64,000 nt of DNA from Lachnospiraceae bacterium (GTDB lineage Bacteria > Bacillota > Clostridia > Lachnospirales > Lachnospiraceae). Both the position numbers and the translations under genes were made by a program. Each line of letters begins with the position of its first letter. Positions within the stretch are counted from its first letter, which is position 1. The stretch spans positions 266,291 to 330,290 of the forward strand of contig JAAUZD010000023.1 of assembly GCA_014804785.1 (NCBI GenBank). Reading direction: 5' to 3'. The notes beneath the pieces are model-generated. The model saw nothing but the letters and a program-made list of their open reading frames with translations, was not told the DNA's origin and did not search any database. Below are positions 36,068 to 46,295 of the stretch, piece by piece.

Positions 36068-36859
36068 CTAATTTTTGTGGAAAATACCTGACACTCTGGT
36101 CCAGAAAGAAACACCTTTTTCGAATTCCAGAAACGGAATTTCTTTTCCGGTTACCCTGTAGCATATATTCTGATATGCTTTTCCTGCCAGTGTACTGTTT
36201 CCCACAAGAGGCTCCCCTTGATTGGTTGCAATGACTACATTTTCATCATCAGGGACAATTCCGATCAGACCGATTGCCAGAATGTCCACTACATCTGCGG
36301 CGCTCATCATATCCCCGCGCTTTACCATATCGATTTTCAACCGGTTGATGATCAAATCGATTTTGGTAAAATCATTTGCTTCAAGCAGACCTATGATACG
36401 GTCAGCATCCCGTATGGCAGACACCTCCGGAGTAGTAACCACCAATGCTCTGTCAGCACCGGCTATGGCATTTTTAAATCCCTGTTCAATTCCCGCTGGA
36501 CAATCCAGAATAATATAATCGAACTGTTCCCTAAGCTGGTTGATCATTTTTACCATCTGTTCGGGATTTACCGCAGTTTTATCTTTCGTCTGGGCAGAAG
36601 GCATAAGATAAAGGCTGGGGTGACGCTTGTCCTTGATTAACGCCTGTTTAATCCTGCATTTTCCCTCCACCACATCCACAAGATTGTAAACGATTCTGTT
36701 TTCCAATCCCATAACTACATCAAGATTGCGAAGGCCGATGTCGGTATCGATCAGCACAACGCGTTTTCCCATTGCAGCAAGACCTGTTCCTACGTTTGCG
36801 GATGTGGTGGTCTTTCCCACACCGCCTTTCCCTGATGTGACGACAATTACTTCACTCAT
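36068..36859 (-). CDS. minD: Septum site-determining ATPase MinD
   Basis: The 263-aa ParA-type ATPase has the deviant Walker A SGKGGVGKTTTSANVG (about 9-24), DTDIGLRNLDVVMGLE and DCPAGIEQGF. The C-terminal SFWTRVSGIFHKN can serve as the amphipathic membrane-targeting helix. It recruits MinC to the poles to block septation there. Confidence 0.97.
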   Translation of the reverse strand: MSEVIVVTSGKGGVGKTTTSANVGTGLAAMGKRVVLIDTDIGLRNLDVVMGLENRIVYNLVDVVEGKCRIKQALIKDKRHPSLYLMPSAQTKDKTAVNPEQMVKMINQLREQFDYIILDCPAGIEQGFKNAIAGADRALVVTTPEVSAIRDADRIIGLLEANDFTKIDLIINRLKIDMVKRGDMMSAADVVDILAIGLIGIVPDDENVVIATNQGEPLVGNSTLAGKAYQNICYRVTGKEIPFLEFEKGVSFWTRVSGIFHKN

Positions 36860-36930
36860 ACTTACCTCCGTTTCACCGCCTGGCGGCTATTCCATATAAT
36901 GAATTAATCGTCCCCTGAGAAACTCCTTAC

Positions 36931-37614
36931 TTAAACGGGCAATTCACTCAGTAATTCTTTTGTGAGAGAATCAACTATGACTTTTTTATCTTTGACGTAT
37001 GCAATTTTCGGTTGTACCTTAGGTTTGATGGACCATTTGGATGTCTTTTCTTTGGCTTTATATTTGAAATCACCGATTTTTAATTTTTCCGGTGACATTT
37101 CAAGCGCTGCAACATAATGTTCCTTGCTGCCATTTCCGCCGGCGTAGGCCTCGCCGTATAAACCGCCTAAAACAATGATATCTCTTGCGGAGATAATTGC
37201 GGAACCTGGATATACATCCCCCAGAATCACAATGCTTGATTCTGTTTCAAGAATCTGACCGTTCTTTAATGTTCCGCGATAAAACTGTCCCTCGCTTCCA
37301 GCCCCGGAGCCTTCAGAAAAATCCGCCTGGTGCAGGGCTTTGATGAAGTTTTGATTGGTTGTTTCATCTTCGCCAACCAAACAGATAATACGAAGATCTG
37401 AGTTTAAAGAAATAGCGTCAAGAATCTGTTTTTCTTCCTGCTCATTAAGGCTTCTTCCCTTAATGGAAAGAGCCATTTTAGCATCTTTAAAAAAGCTGCT
37501 GGATTCCCTGAATTTATCTTCTATATCGATAAGCAGTTCCTCAAAAGAAATTTCAGGATCCAGATGCAGAACGATTCCGCTTTGAAAGCTTTTGATAATG
37601 ACTGAATTTTTCAA
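36931..37614 (-). CDS. minC: Septum formation inhibitor MinC
   Basis: The 227-aa protein has an N-terminal domain (about 1-110) that acts on FtsZ and a C-terminal beta-helical domain (about 115-227) with the repeating turns SIVILGDVYPGSAIISARD and IVLGGLYGEAYAGG. It begins the minCDE run after PBP2. Confidence 0.94.
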   Translation of the reverse strand: MKNSVIIKSFQSGIVLHLDPEISFEELLIDIEDKFRESSSFFKDAKMALSIKGRSLNEQEEKQILDAISLNSDLRIICLVGEDETTNQNFIKALHQADFSEGSGAGSEGQFYRGTLKNGQILETESSIVILGDVYPGSAIISARDIIVLGGLYGEAYAGGNGSKEHYVAALEMSPEKLKIGDFKYKAKEKTSKWSIKPKVQPKIAYVKDKKVIVDSLTKELLSELPV

Positions 37615-37639
37615 AATAGCACTCTCCTTTAGCTATATA

Positions 37640-40522
37640 TTAATCGGTGACGGCCGTACTACCACTCATCTGTGATGCAGTTCCTGTGATAATCTGCTCT
37701 TCCTCTTCCAGTTCAAAATAATATTTGAGGACGTCTTTGGTGGTCTGCGCAGCGTAACTTGAAGTGTAGCCGTACGCAATTCTGGTGGCAATAGCAATTT
37801 CAGGATCCTCATAGGGAGCATAACATACAAACAAGGAATGATTGGCACGGTTTTTATTTTCCTCTGCTGTACCGGTCTTACCTGCCACGTTGATTGTAAG
37901 GTCCTTGTAATAAGACTTATCTTCGATTACCTGACGCATACCCTGATGGATAGCATCCCAGTAAGCGGGATCCATATTGATTGTATTCCTGATTTCAGCG
38001 CTTCGATCTTCGAGCAAAATACCACTGTGATCGGTAATCTTATCCACTAACGTGAGTTCATAGCAGGTACCGCTGTTTGCCACTGTGGTCACATATCTTG
38101 CAAGCCCTGCAGTGGAATAGCTGTTATTTCCCTGTCCGATAGCAGAACGCACGGGATCTTCTGTAGATACCTTTGGGGAAGATTCCTCAATTTCAATACC
38201 GGAAGTTTCCGTAAGTCCATACATATCTGCATATTTCTCAAGTTTTTTCAGCCCCACATCAGGAGAATAGGTGTCACCTACCGTTCCCAACCGATATCCC
38301 AATTCATAGAAATACAAATTACATGAATTTCTGATAGCGCCTGTAATATTCAGCGATCCATGGCGTCCTCTGGGATAAATCCAACAGGTAGCGGGCGGGC
38401 TGATCTTATCAAATATTCCGGTACAGGAAAAGGTTGTGTAAGGGTTTACGATTTCCTCCATAAGCCCTGCAGTGGAAGAAACCATTTTAAAGGTGGAACC
38501 AGGCGCTGTCATCTGCGTGGTCGCATAATTTATGAGCGGTTTTGACTGATCATTTAAAAGTTGTGAAAAATATTCAGCATTTACCCCGTTCGCCATTTTA
38601 TTATTATCATATCCCGGATAAGAAACAAGCGCAAGGACATCCCCTGTCTTAACATCCGTGATGACCATGGAAGCTGAATAGGGATCCAACGCAAGCTGTG
38701 CCGGAGTGATATCCAGATTCTGAATACGGTTCATCATGAAAGTATATGCTGAGACGGAACCTCTGTCAAACTGCTCCTGCTCTTCGTCAGAGATTTCAAC
38801 CAAATCCTGCTCCAAAAGGATTCTACATATCTGTACTCCTGAGATGACATCATTCTTGATCATAAACCGATAGATTTTTTTGGTAAAGTCAACGTCTTCA
38901 TCCAACTGCTCAAAAATATAATCAACTATACGTGCATAGATTTCTTCCGAATCGGAATATTGACTTTCCAAGTCAAGTTTTGTGACATCAATCCAGTTCA
39001 TAGCAATACAATAATTTAAAAATTCATTTAAGCTGATGACCTCGTCCGTTGTCCATGCAATGTATGTCTCATCTGCTGTATCTACGCGGTCTCTTACAAT
39101 AATCCCATTGCTATAAAGCATTTCTGCAATATAACTCTCATAAACCTGATATTCCATGTCAAGATTTTCATAAGCAGTCTGTGTCTGCGTCAATTCCATG
39201 CGCAGATTTTCAAAAACCGCTGCTTTTCTATCGAGGTAGGAAGCATAAACTGCTCTCTCATTTTCTCCGGCATCCTTTGCACTGAAATGATCGATATCAA
39301 TGACATTATTATTGATCAATGCATAATAAACATCATAGATTGGAATCTTGATACTACTGCTGCTCACATCAGAAGTATTGAATTCCTTTGCATTTATGAT
39401 ATTGGTATAGAGGATACTGGCAAGTTTCTCCTCCAGAATCTTATAGGCAGCAATCTGCAGATCCTTATCGATCGTCAGGTAAACGTCATTGCCGGCAACC
39501 GGTTCCACATAGTCGGTGATATCTGTCACCTTTCCAACGCTGTTGACAAAAATCGTCCTGCTTCCTTTGATCCCCTGTAATTTAGACTCCATTGATTTTT
39601 CGATGCCCAGCTTACCTACAGTATCATTCAGATCATAGGAATTTTCTCCATTTTCATCCTGAAGTGTGGTAAGTTCCTCCTGGGAAATTTTTCCTGTATA
39701 CCCCAGAATATGAGCAAAATAAATGCTGTCCACATATTTGCGGATGGTATCTTCCACAATGGAAACTCCCTCTAATTCCGCATTATTTTCCATAACCACG
39801 GCAACTGTCTCTTCGCTGACATCTGTAGCTACAGTGGTGGGAATGAACTTCTGAAAGCTGTTGTTGTTCATATCGTAACGTATGGTAAGAATCTTTAATA
39901 TTTCTTCTTTCGTATATCCGTTTCCAGGGATAAACGTCTTCTTATTGTCGTCTTCTGTATAGTTGCCGATCCGGAACCTGTCCCATCCGCATAGATAGTC
40001 CACCACTTCCTGCGCGGTAGCTGTGCGCTCTTTCTCTTCCAGGTCATCAATGGTGAGATGTCCGTATACATCCGCAAGGAAACGATAGAGCTGGGTGCCC
40101 TCAACGGTATAGGAAAAACGGCCATTTTTATCTAGGATGATCTTAAAATCGCTTACAACAGAATCTCCATTTTCTTCGATGATACAGATCAGCTTATAAA
40201 TCGTGCTGTTCAATCGATAATTTTTTAATGTACCGCTTTCATAAACGTCTTCAATCGTAACAGAATGCGCAAGTTCATTATACGCAAGAAGATTGCCGTT
40301 TCTGTCATAAATACATCCCCGGCTTCCCTTAATAGTCTGCTCTCTCATGATTTTCATTTGAAAAGAGTCCAGATATTCTTCACCATGCACGATCTGCAGA
40401 TCAAAAATCCTGTTGATCATAATACCGCCAATACCAATCAGCACCAGAATCAGAACAAATATCCGGGAGGTTATCATATTCAAAAAATTTTCTTTAAAAT
40501 TCTCAAACAAACTTTCGTGCAC
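37640..40522 (-). CDS. mrdA: Penicillin-binding protein 2 (elongation class B PBP), large form
   Basis: The 960-aa transpeptidase has one N-terminal membrane helix (about 17-37), a PBP dimer domain, and a C-terminal transpeptidase domain with S676-x2-K679 (PGSTFKM), S733-x-N735 (NSCN) and K882-T-G (AGKTGTAEENKN). It is much longer than E. coli PBP2 (633 aa), mainly because of about 230 mostly helical, acidic residues (roughly 380-630) between LTIDKDLQIAAYKILE and SASMVITDVKTGDVLAL. The gene lies in the mreBCD operon, as expected for the elongasome PBP. Confidence 0.93.
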   Translation of the reverse strand: MHESLFENFKENFLNMITSRIFVLILVLIGIGGIMINRIFDLQIVHGEEYLDSFQMKIMREQTIKGSRGCIYDRNGNLLAYNELAHSVTIEDVYESGTLKNYRLNSTIYKLICIIEENGDSVVSDFKIILDKNGRFSYTVEGTQLYRFLADVYGHLTIDDLEEKERTATAQEVVDYLCGWDRFRIGNYTEDDNKKTFIPGNGYTKEEILKILTIRYDMNNNSFQKFIPTTVATDVSEETVAVVMENNAELEGVSIVEDTIRKYVDSIYFAHILGYTGKISQEELTTLQDENGENSYDLNDTVGKLGIEKSMESKLQGIKGSRTIFVNSVGKVTDITDYVEPVAGNDVYLTIDKDLQIAAYKILEEKLASILYTNIINAKEFNTSDVSSSSIKIPIYDVYYALINNNVIDIDHFSAKDAGENERAVYASYLDRKAAVFENLRMELTQTQTAYENLDMEYQVYESYIAEMLYSNGIIVRDRVDTADETYIAWTTDEVISLNEFLNYCIAMNWIDVTKLDLESQYSDSEEIYARIVDYIFEQLDEDVDFTKKIYRFMIKNDVISGVQICRILLEQDLVEISDEEQEQFDRGSVSAYTFMMNRIQNLDITPAQLALDPYSASMVITDVKTGDVLALVSYPGYDNNKMANGVNAEYFSQLLNDQSKPLINYATTQMTAPGSTFKMVSSTAGLMEEIVNPYTTFSCTGIFDKISPPATCWIYPRGRHGSLNITGAIRNSCNLYFYELGYRLGTVGDTYSPDVGLKKLEKYADMYGLTETSGIEIEESSPKVSTEDPVRSAIGQGNNSYSTAGLARYVTTVANSGTCYELTLVDKITDHSGILLEDRSAEIRNTINMDPAYWDAIHQGMRQVIEDKSYYKDLTINVAGKTGTAEENKNRANHSLFVCYAPYEDPEIAIATRIAYGYTSSYAAQTTKDVLKYYFELEEEEQIITGTASQMSGSTAVTD

Positions 40523-41021
40523 TCCTTTTTTCTGAAGCCTCTAATTTCTTGTTAATCCATAAAACCAGAGGATACAAAAGCAATGTAATCAATATGGTAT
40601 AAATCATTTCCGGTAAAATTACGTTCAGGAAATAATAACCGATATGAAACCGTCCCCTCATAAGGAACAATGTAATATAATATAGAAATCCATAGGCCAA
40701 ATCACTGACAAGAATCAGACAAAGCGGCAGCTTGATATCCTCTGGGAAAAAAATTCGGTTGAATTTTCCGTTTGCATATCCAATATACATGTAGATCATT
40801 GCATTTAATCCCAATACGTTCCCAAAAAAAATATCCGCAAGAAAGCCACAGAAAAATCCAATGATAAGCCCTGTCCGTTCTCCCCGCATAAAGCCGAAGG
40901 ATGCCGTAAGAATAATCAAAAGATTCGGGACGATGCCGCCAAAGTTAAGACCTTTAAAAACGGTGGTCTGGAAAAGAAAGCATATGATAATCAATAATAC
41001 AGATACTATAAATCGTTTCAC
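40503..41021 (-). CDS. mreD: Rod shape-determining protein MreD
   Basis: The 172-aa membrane protein has five or six hydrophobic helices and MreD features such as LNFGGIVPNLLIILTASFGF and FCGFLADIFFGNVLGLNA. It follows mreC directly and overlaps the PBP2 start by 20 bp. Confidence 0.93.
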   Translation of the reverse strand: MKRFIVSVLLIIICFLFQTTVFKGLNFGGIVPNLLIILTASFGFMRGERTGLIIGFFCGFLADIFFGNVLGLNAMIYMYIGYANGKFNRIFFPEDIKLPLCLILVSDLAYGFLYYITLFLMRGRFHIGYYFLNVILPEMIYTILITLLLYPLVLWINKKLEASEKRSARKFV

Positions 41022-41906
41022 TTAAGAATCCCCCGTGGAATTTTCAGCTGTCTGTTTCATTTGGGTGATGACAAGTACCTCTTCTAAATGTTCAAAATCA
41101 ACCGCCGGTGTAATCAGCCCGGACTTTGTCAGGTTGTTTGAATCCACATTGATGCTGGAAATATATCCAATCAGAATACCCGGCAGATATTTGTCGCTGA
41201 TGTTGGAGGTGACGATTTTATCCCCTTCCACCACCCGGTCTGCGCTGTCAGTAAGCTTTTCAAAACTGATCAGTCCGTCCGCATAAAGTTCGAGATCTCC
41301 GCGAACCATCAGATTATCTGACGTAGATAGAACCATTCCGCTGGTATTGGAATTATCGTCAATGATGGACATGACTTTAGACCAGTTAGGTCCTACGTCC
41401 ACAATGCGTCCCACCAGACCGCTTCCTGCCATGACATTCATATCAATCATGAGACCGTCATTGGACCCTTTATTGATCACAAACGAATGGAACCAGTTTC
41501 CGGAATCCCTTGCAATGATACGGGCGCCGATTTTTTCGTATTCATCATATTGCATATCCAGATCATAAAGTTCTCTTAAATTTGTAAGTTCATACCGATC
41601 CTGCTGAAGACGGATATTTTCCATAGTAAGCTCATCAATCTGCGCCTTCAGTTCCTCATTCTCCTGGATGAGCGAGCGGATCTGTACTAATTCCTCTGAA
41701 CGTGTGGACAGCCAGCTTCCCGCTTTGCTAATCCCTTCCTGCAAAGGCGCAATAAAAGAACCTCCTACCGCACTGATAGGTGCGCTTAAGAAATTGGTGC
41801 TAAAAGTGATTACAATTAAACCCGTACATAACAATGTTAAAATAAAAAGGAGATATTTACCGGGTAATGTAAACTTCTCTCCTTTTTTCTTTATAATTGG
41901 ACTCAT
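41022..41906 (-). CDS. mreC: Rod shape-determining protein MreC
   Basis: The 294-aa protein has one membrane helix (about 17-38), a coiled coil (about 70-110, ENEELKAQIDELTMENIRLQ) and the beta-domain with ARIIARDSGNWFHSFVINKG and SGLVGRIVDVGPNWSKV. It links the cytoskeleton to PBP2. Its ATG overlaps the mreB stop. Confidence 0.95.
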   Translation of the reverse strand: MSPIIKKKGEKFTLPGKYLLFILTLLCTGLIVITFSTNFLSAPISAVGGSFIAPLQEGISKAGSWLSTRSEELVQIRSLIQENEELKAQIDELTMENIRLQQDRYELTNLRELYDLDMQYDEYEKIGARIIARDSGNWFHSFVINKGSNDGLMIDMNVMAGSGLVGRIVDVGPNWSKVMSIIDDNSNTSGMVLSTSDNLMVRGDLELYADGLISFEKLTDSADRVVEGDKIVTSNISDKYLPGILIGYISSINVDSNNLTKSGLITPAVDFEHLEEVLVITQMKQTAENSTGDS

Positions 41907-42913
41907 TTGCTCATTCCTTCAATTGCATAGGCAACCGATTTGTAATTATCATCCTTAATGATCTTAGCAAGTCCCAGCGCCACACTGGTCACAGGATTTT
42001 CGGCTACGTTTACCTTAAGTCCGGTTCCCTTTTGAACCAGCTCAGGAAGATGATTTACCTGTGATGCGCCTCCGGTCAGATAAATACCATGGCGGTATAT
42101 ATCCGCTGCAAGTTCCGGCGGCGTCCGCTCAAGGATGACCTTGATATTATCAATAATCGTATGAAAATGTTCTATCAGCGAATCATCAATCAGTTTGGTT
42201 GGAAGCTCTCTTTCCACCGGAAGACCTGTGACGATGTCTCTTCCGTACACCACGGCACCTTTTCCGTCTTTTTCGAGATCTCTTAAATTCATTTTTACAT
42301 TTTCGGCTGTTTTTCCTCCGATGATAAGACTGAACTCACGTCTCACGGCAGACCGTATCGCATCATCGAATTTTTGTCCGCCAACCTTAATAAGACGGCT
42401 TAGTACAATGCCTCCAAGTGAGAGAATAGAGATTTCGGTGGTATCAAAGCCCACATTGACAATCAGGACGCCTTGGGAATTCTTTACATCGATATCCAGT
42501 CCAAGTCCATCTGCCACTGCTTTTTCAACTACCAGCACCCTCCTTGCCTTTACGCCCGCATCTCTTACCAGATCATAAAAAGCTCTTTTTTCCACTTCCG
42601 TAACATCGGTAGGAACGGCAATGTAGTAGTCTCCCTGTTTGATGTTACTTCTAGTCAAGTCGTTTATAAAATATTTAATCAGAAGCTCCATGTTTTTAAT
42701 ATCTGCAATGACACCATTGGAAAGCGGATAAGAAATACGAATATTTCCGGGTGCCTTTTCATACATTTCAAATGCAGAATCACCGTAAGCAAATAAGGCA
42801 TTCTTATTTTCAATGGCAATCATGTTTTTTTCAACAAGAATCGTATCATCTGAACGACTGTAGATTTTTATGTTGCTGGTTCCTAAATCAATACCAAATG
42901 CATTGTTTGACAA
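41903..42913 (-). CDS. mreB: Actin-like rod shape protein MreB
   Basis: The 336-aa actin homolog has the phosphate-1 loop GIDLGTSNIKIYS, the PTDVTEVEKRAFYDLVRDAG block and the adenosine motif GIYLTGGASQVNHL. It forms membrane filaments that guide side-wall synthesis. It heads the mreB-mreC-mreD-PBP2 series. The first strand has IKIYS where most MreB have TLVYV, so it is a somewhat divergent form. Confidence 0.94.
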   Translation of the reverse strand: MSNNAFGIDLGTSNIKIYSRSDDTILVEKNMIAIENKNALFAYGDSAFEMYEKAPGNIRISYPLSNGVIADIKNMELLIKYFINDLTRSNIKQGDYYIAVPTDVTEVEKRAFYDLVRDAGVKARRVLVVEKAVADGLGLDIDVKNSQGVLIVNVGFDTTEISILSLGGIVLSRLIKVGGQKFDDAIRSAVRREFSLIIGGKTAENVKMNLRDLEKDGKGAVVYGRDIVTGLPVERELPTKLIDDSLIEHFHTIIDNIKVILERTPPELAADIYRHGIYLTGGASQVNHLPELVQKGTGLKVNVAENPVTSVALGLAKIIKDDNYKSVAYAIEGMSK

Positions 42914-42929
42914 AGTTTAATACCCCTTT

Positions 42930-43613
42930 CTATAATAAGTCTTTTTCTTTCAAACTGACGTAACAGCCATCTCCCATGACAATATGGTCAATAAGCGGAA
43001 TGTCCATCAGTTCTCCTGCTTCTTTTATCTTTTGTGTAATTTCGATATCCTGCTTACTGGGTGCCGGATCTCCGCTGGGATGGTTATGCAAAAGCATCAA
43101 ATGACATGCCCGGCTCTTAAGCGCCTTAATAAATACTTCCCGGCTGGATAACAGGGAAGCTCTTACTGTTCCCTGAGAAAGCGTATACTCTTCAATCAGC
43201 CTGAGCTTATTATCCAGCAAAAGAAGCAGAATCATTTCTGTCTCATGATGGCGCATCTTTTCCATGTAATAAGCAGCCACCGTTTCAGGAGAATCAAATT
43301 TAAGAGAGGCAGATGCCTTTTCAATGGCCATCCTCACTGCCAGTTCCGAGAGGCATTTGACCTTCACTGCTTTTACTTCCCCGATTCCGGGGATTTCCAT
43401 AAGCTCCTTTAAAGATAAATGGTGCAGGGAATTTAATTTAAAGTCCTTCCCTCCTGCAAGGGCAAGGATCTTTTTAGCCATTTCAAGAGCGGAACAATTT
43501 CGCGTTCCTGTTCTTAAAATGATAGCAAGAAGTTCGGCTTCGGTTAAGGATTCCGGTCCGTGGTTTAAAAACTTTTCGTAGGGAAGTTCCTTATTTTGCT
43601 CAGCTGTCTGCAT
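42930..43613 (-). CDS. radC: RadC family JAMM-domain protein
   Basis: The 227-aa protein has an N-terminal helix-hairpin-helix-like part (MEIPGIGEVKAVKVKCL) and a C-terminal JAMM metal site (LLHNHPSGDPAPSKQD). Its cellular role is uncertain despite the name. It lies 16 bp before mreB, the common Firmicutes arrangement. Confidence 0.95.
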   Translation of the reverse strand: MQTAEQNKELPYEKFLNHGPESLTEAELLAIILRTGTRNCSALEMAKKILALAGGKDFKLNSLHHLSLKELMEIPGIGEVKAVKVKCLSELAVRMAIEKASASLKFDSPETVAAYYMEKMRHHETEMILLLLLDNKLRLIEEYTLSQGTVRASLLSSREVFIKALKSRACHLMLLHNHPSGDPAPSKQDIEITQKIKEAGELMDIPLIDHIVMGDGCYVSLKEKDLL

Positions 43614-43665
43614 AATCTAATCCTTTCCGGTCTCTTCTCTCAATCAACCCCAAAAGGAAACGCAG

Positions 43666-43902
43666 CTAGATAAACCGATATATAACCAGTGCAATCACAA
43701 TGCCTATAATGCTGGCAACTGTAATTTTTATCGTAAGGCCAAACGTGATACACATAATTCCTATATCAAAAATAATTGGCGCTGAAAGCCCGAATGTCTG
43801 TCCATAATTCAGCCATGTACTGGGAAACAGATTCCCAATAAAGCCTCCAATCACAATACCGGCTAAAATAAGCAGAAAACAGGCCCAGTTATTTTTACGC
43901 AT
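43666..43902 (-). CDS. DUF4321 small membrane protein
   Basis: The 78-aa protein has two hydrophobic segments (about 6-24 and 40-77). GIVIGGFIGNLFPSTWLNYG-type sequence is typical of DUF4321, which is found near radC and mreB in Clostridia. ATG 43902 is chosen since CCGGAGGT precedes it; an in-frame ATG at 43920 would put the ribosome site inside the gene. Function unknown. Confidence 0.85.
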   Translation of the reverse strand: MRKNNWACFLLILAGIVIGGFIGNLFPSTWLNYGQTFGLSAPIIFDIGIMCITFGLTIKITVASIIGIVIALVIYRFI

Positions 43903-44004
43903 TCTGTACCTCCGGAACATCTTTTGTATAGCATGAGTTTAACCCATAGCCACCATTTATATTAACACAGTTGGAAATTTATGTATACCAATTTCATGGA
44001 TTTT

Positions 44005-45315
44005 TTATAAGTTTCGTCTGCCAAAATCCTTCATAATAATTTCTTTTTCCACTAATTTTTGTAAGGTATTCATAATTCCAAGCTTTCCGTGCTGCCAGGT
44101 AAGTCCCCCCTGAAAATATACAGCATAAGGCGGTTGTATGGGACCATCTGCGCTGAGTTCTATGGAAGAACCTGATACAAAAGCGCCTGCCGCCATGATC
44201 ACAGGACTGTCATAGCCCGGCATATCCCATGGCTCCGGCGTGACATGTCCATCTACCGGCGCTGCCTGCTGGATTCCCTGACAGAAAGCGATTACACCTT
44301 CGGGATTTCCAAAGGTGACCGCCTGAATAATGTCATGTCTGGATTCCTTGCCATCCGGCACCACTTCAAATCCCAGCTTCTCATACAGATTAGCGGCAAA
44401 TATAGCTGACTTCAGAGCATTTGCCGTTACTGACGGAGCCAGGAACAATCCATGATAAAAGGAAGGCAGGACCTGTAGGGATGCCCCCACTTCTTTGCCC
44501 AGCCCTGGTGAGGTGAGCCGGTAAGCAGCATTTTCAATGCATTCCTTTTTACCTGCAAGATAGCCGCCGATAGGTGCAAGACCTCCCCCAGGGTTTTTAA
44601 TCAGTGACCCCACTACCAGATCCGCTCCCACATCAGAAGGCTCCTTCGTTTCGGTAAATTCTCCGTAACAATTATCCACCATACAGATTACATCCGGTTT
44701 GATTTCCTTTATGAAAGAAATCAGTTCGCCGATGCGCTTTACCGATAAGGTGGGTCTTGTCTGATATCCCTTGGAACGCTGTATAGTCACCAATTTGGTT
44801 TTTTCATTAATTGCCCGGCGGATGCCATCAAAATCAAAGCTTCCGTCGGAGAGCAGGTCAACCTGCCTGTAGCTGATGCCGTATTCTTTTAAAGATCCTT
44901 TCGACGGGCGAATGCCGATGACCTCCTCCAGTGTATCATAAGGCTTCCCAACAGGAGAAAGGAGCTCATCTCCCGGTCTTAAGTTGCTCATAAGAGCCAG
45001 TGCAAGGGCGTGGGTCCCGCAGGTAATCTGCGGGCGAACCAGGGCATCCTGCGTATGAAAGATGTCAGCATAGACCTTTTCCAGTGTTTCTCTTCCAAGG
45101 TCATTATATCCATAACCTGTCGTTCCAAGCAGACATGCCTCGCTGACATGATTTTTCTGCATGGCCTTTATGACTTTTAACTGATTGTATTCTGAGAGCG
45201 CATCGATTTCTTCCCATCTGTCCTTTAGGGAATTCCATATTTCTTCACTGTACGAGATAACCTCAGGGCTGATGCCCATGTCACGGTACATGTTTTCTAT
45301 ATCTGAATGCTTCAT
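44005..45315 (-). CDS. PLP-dependent enzyme of the methionine gamma-lyase / aluminium resistance family
   Basis: The 436-aa fold-type I PLP enzyme has the likely PLP lysine in LVTIQRSKGYQTRPTLSV, and PQITCGTHALALAL and SLIKNPGGGLAPIGGYLAGK. The family is annotated both as methionine gamma-lyase-like and as aluminium resistance protein (YnbB), and its true substrate is not certain. It sits directly after miaA, a common Firmicutes order. Confidence 0.9.
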   Translation of the reverse strand: MKHSDIENMYRDMGISPEVISYSEEIWNSLKDRWEEIDALSEYNQLKVIKAMQKNHVSEACLLGTTGYGYNDLGRETLEKVYADIFHTQDALVRPQITCGTHALALALMSNLRPGDELLSPVGKPYDTLEEVIGIRPSKGSLKEYGISYRQVDLLSDGSFDFDGIRRAINEKTKLVTIQRSKGYQTRPTLSVKRIGELISFIKEIKPDVICMVDNCYGEFTETKEPSDVGADLVVGSLIKNPGGGLAPIGGYLAGKKECIENAAYRLTSPGLGKEVGASLQVLPSFYHGLFLAPSVTANALKSAIFAANLYEKLGFEVVPDGKESRHDIIQAVTFGNPEGVIAFCQGIQQAAPVDGHVTPEPWDMPGYDSPVIMAAGAFVSGSSIELSADGPIQPPYAVYFQGGLTWQHGKLGIMNTLQKLVEKEIIMKDFGRRNL

Positions 45316-45336
45316 TTTTTATCCTTTCAATGCCTG

Positions 45337-46278
45337 TTACAGTTTATCAATTTTTTCAATCATATAATTTAAGATTTTATTATTATCGTATGAAAAAGTC
45401 TTCTTCTCAATCCAGATTACATCCCGCTCCCGCTTAAACCATGTCAGCTGTCTTTTGGCAAAATGCCGTGTGCCCCGTTTGATTAGATAGACTGCCTCAT
45501 CCAGCGTACACTCTCCGTCCAGATAAGAAAGAATTTCTTTATATCCAAGCCCCTGCATAGATACCATATCTTTTCGGAAACCCATTTCTTTTAAAGTTCT
45601 TACTTCTTCTACCAATCCCTTTGCCAGCATCTCATCCACCCGCTGATCGATTCTCTGATAAATCAGTTGTCTGTCATCATTCAGCACAAAATAATAAAAA
45701 TCATAGGGGGATTCTTTCTGCCGTTCAAGTTGATTATGCTGGGAAATAGGGGTACCGTTCAGCTCATAAAATTCCAAAGCCCTGATGATACGTTTTTGAT
45801 TGTTGGGATGGATTGCTTTTGCAGAATCAGGGTCTACTTTTTCTAAATATTCATGAAGGAAACCATTGCCCTTTTCTCTGGCGGTTTTTTCCCATCTTTC
45901 CCTAATGGCGGAATGGTCTTTCTCTTCTCCAAAAGCGATATCGTACACAAGCGCCTGAATATAAAAGCCTGTGCCGCCTACAAGAATCGGTAAATGTCCG
46001 CGCTCGTAAATTCCTTTCATTGCTTCCTTTGCCAGTTCCTGAAAACGGAAGACATGAAATTCTTCATCCGGATGAAGCACATCAATCAGATGATGAGGAA
46101 TCCCTTCCATCTCCGTTTTTGTTATTTTGGCGGAGCCGATGTCCATATATTTATAGACCTGCATGGAATCAGCTGAAATAATTTCTCCGCCGATACGTTT
46201 CGCAAGGCTGATGGATAATGCAGTTTTTCCCACAGCAGTAGGACCAGTAAGAACAATCAGCTTATTTTTTTGACTCAT
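45337..46278 (-). CDS. miaA: tRNA dimethylallyltransferase
   Basis: The 313-aa enzyme adds a dimethylallyl group to A37 of tRNAs. It has the P-loop LTGPTAVGKTALSI (about 9-22), SADSMQVYKYMDIGSAK, PHHLIDVLHPDEEF and LVGGTGFYIQAL. Together with miaB in the same block it gives ms2i6A37. It follows mutL. Confidence 0.97.
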   Translation of the reverse strand: MSQKNKLIVLTGPTAVGKTALSISLAKRIGGEIISADSMQVYKYMDIGSAKITKTEMEGIPHHLIDVLHPDEEFHVFRFQELAKEAMKGIYERGHLPILVGGTGFYIQALVYDIAFGEEKDHSAIRERWEKTAREKGNGFLHEYLEKVDPDSAKAIHPNNQKRIIRALEFYELNGTPISQHNQLERQKESPYDFYYFVLNDDRQLIYQRIDQRVDEMLAKGLVEEVRTLKEMGFRKDMVSMQGLGYKEILSYLDGECTLDEAVYLIKRGTRHFAKRQLTWFKRERDVIWIEKKTFSYDNNKILNYMIEKIDKL

Positions 46279-46295
46279 TTCACTCCTTATATACT

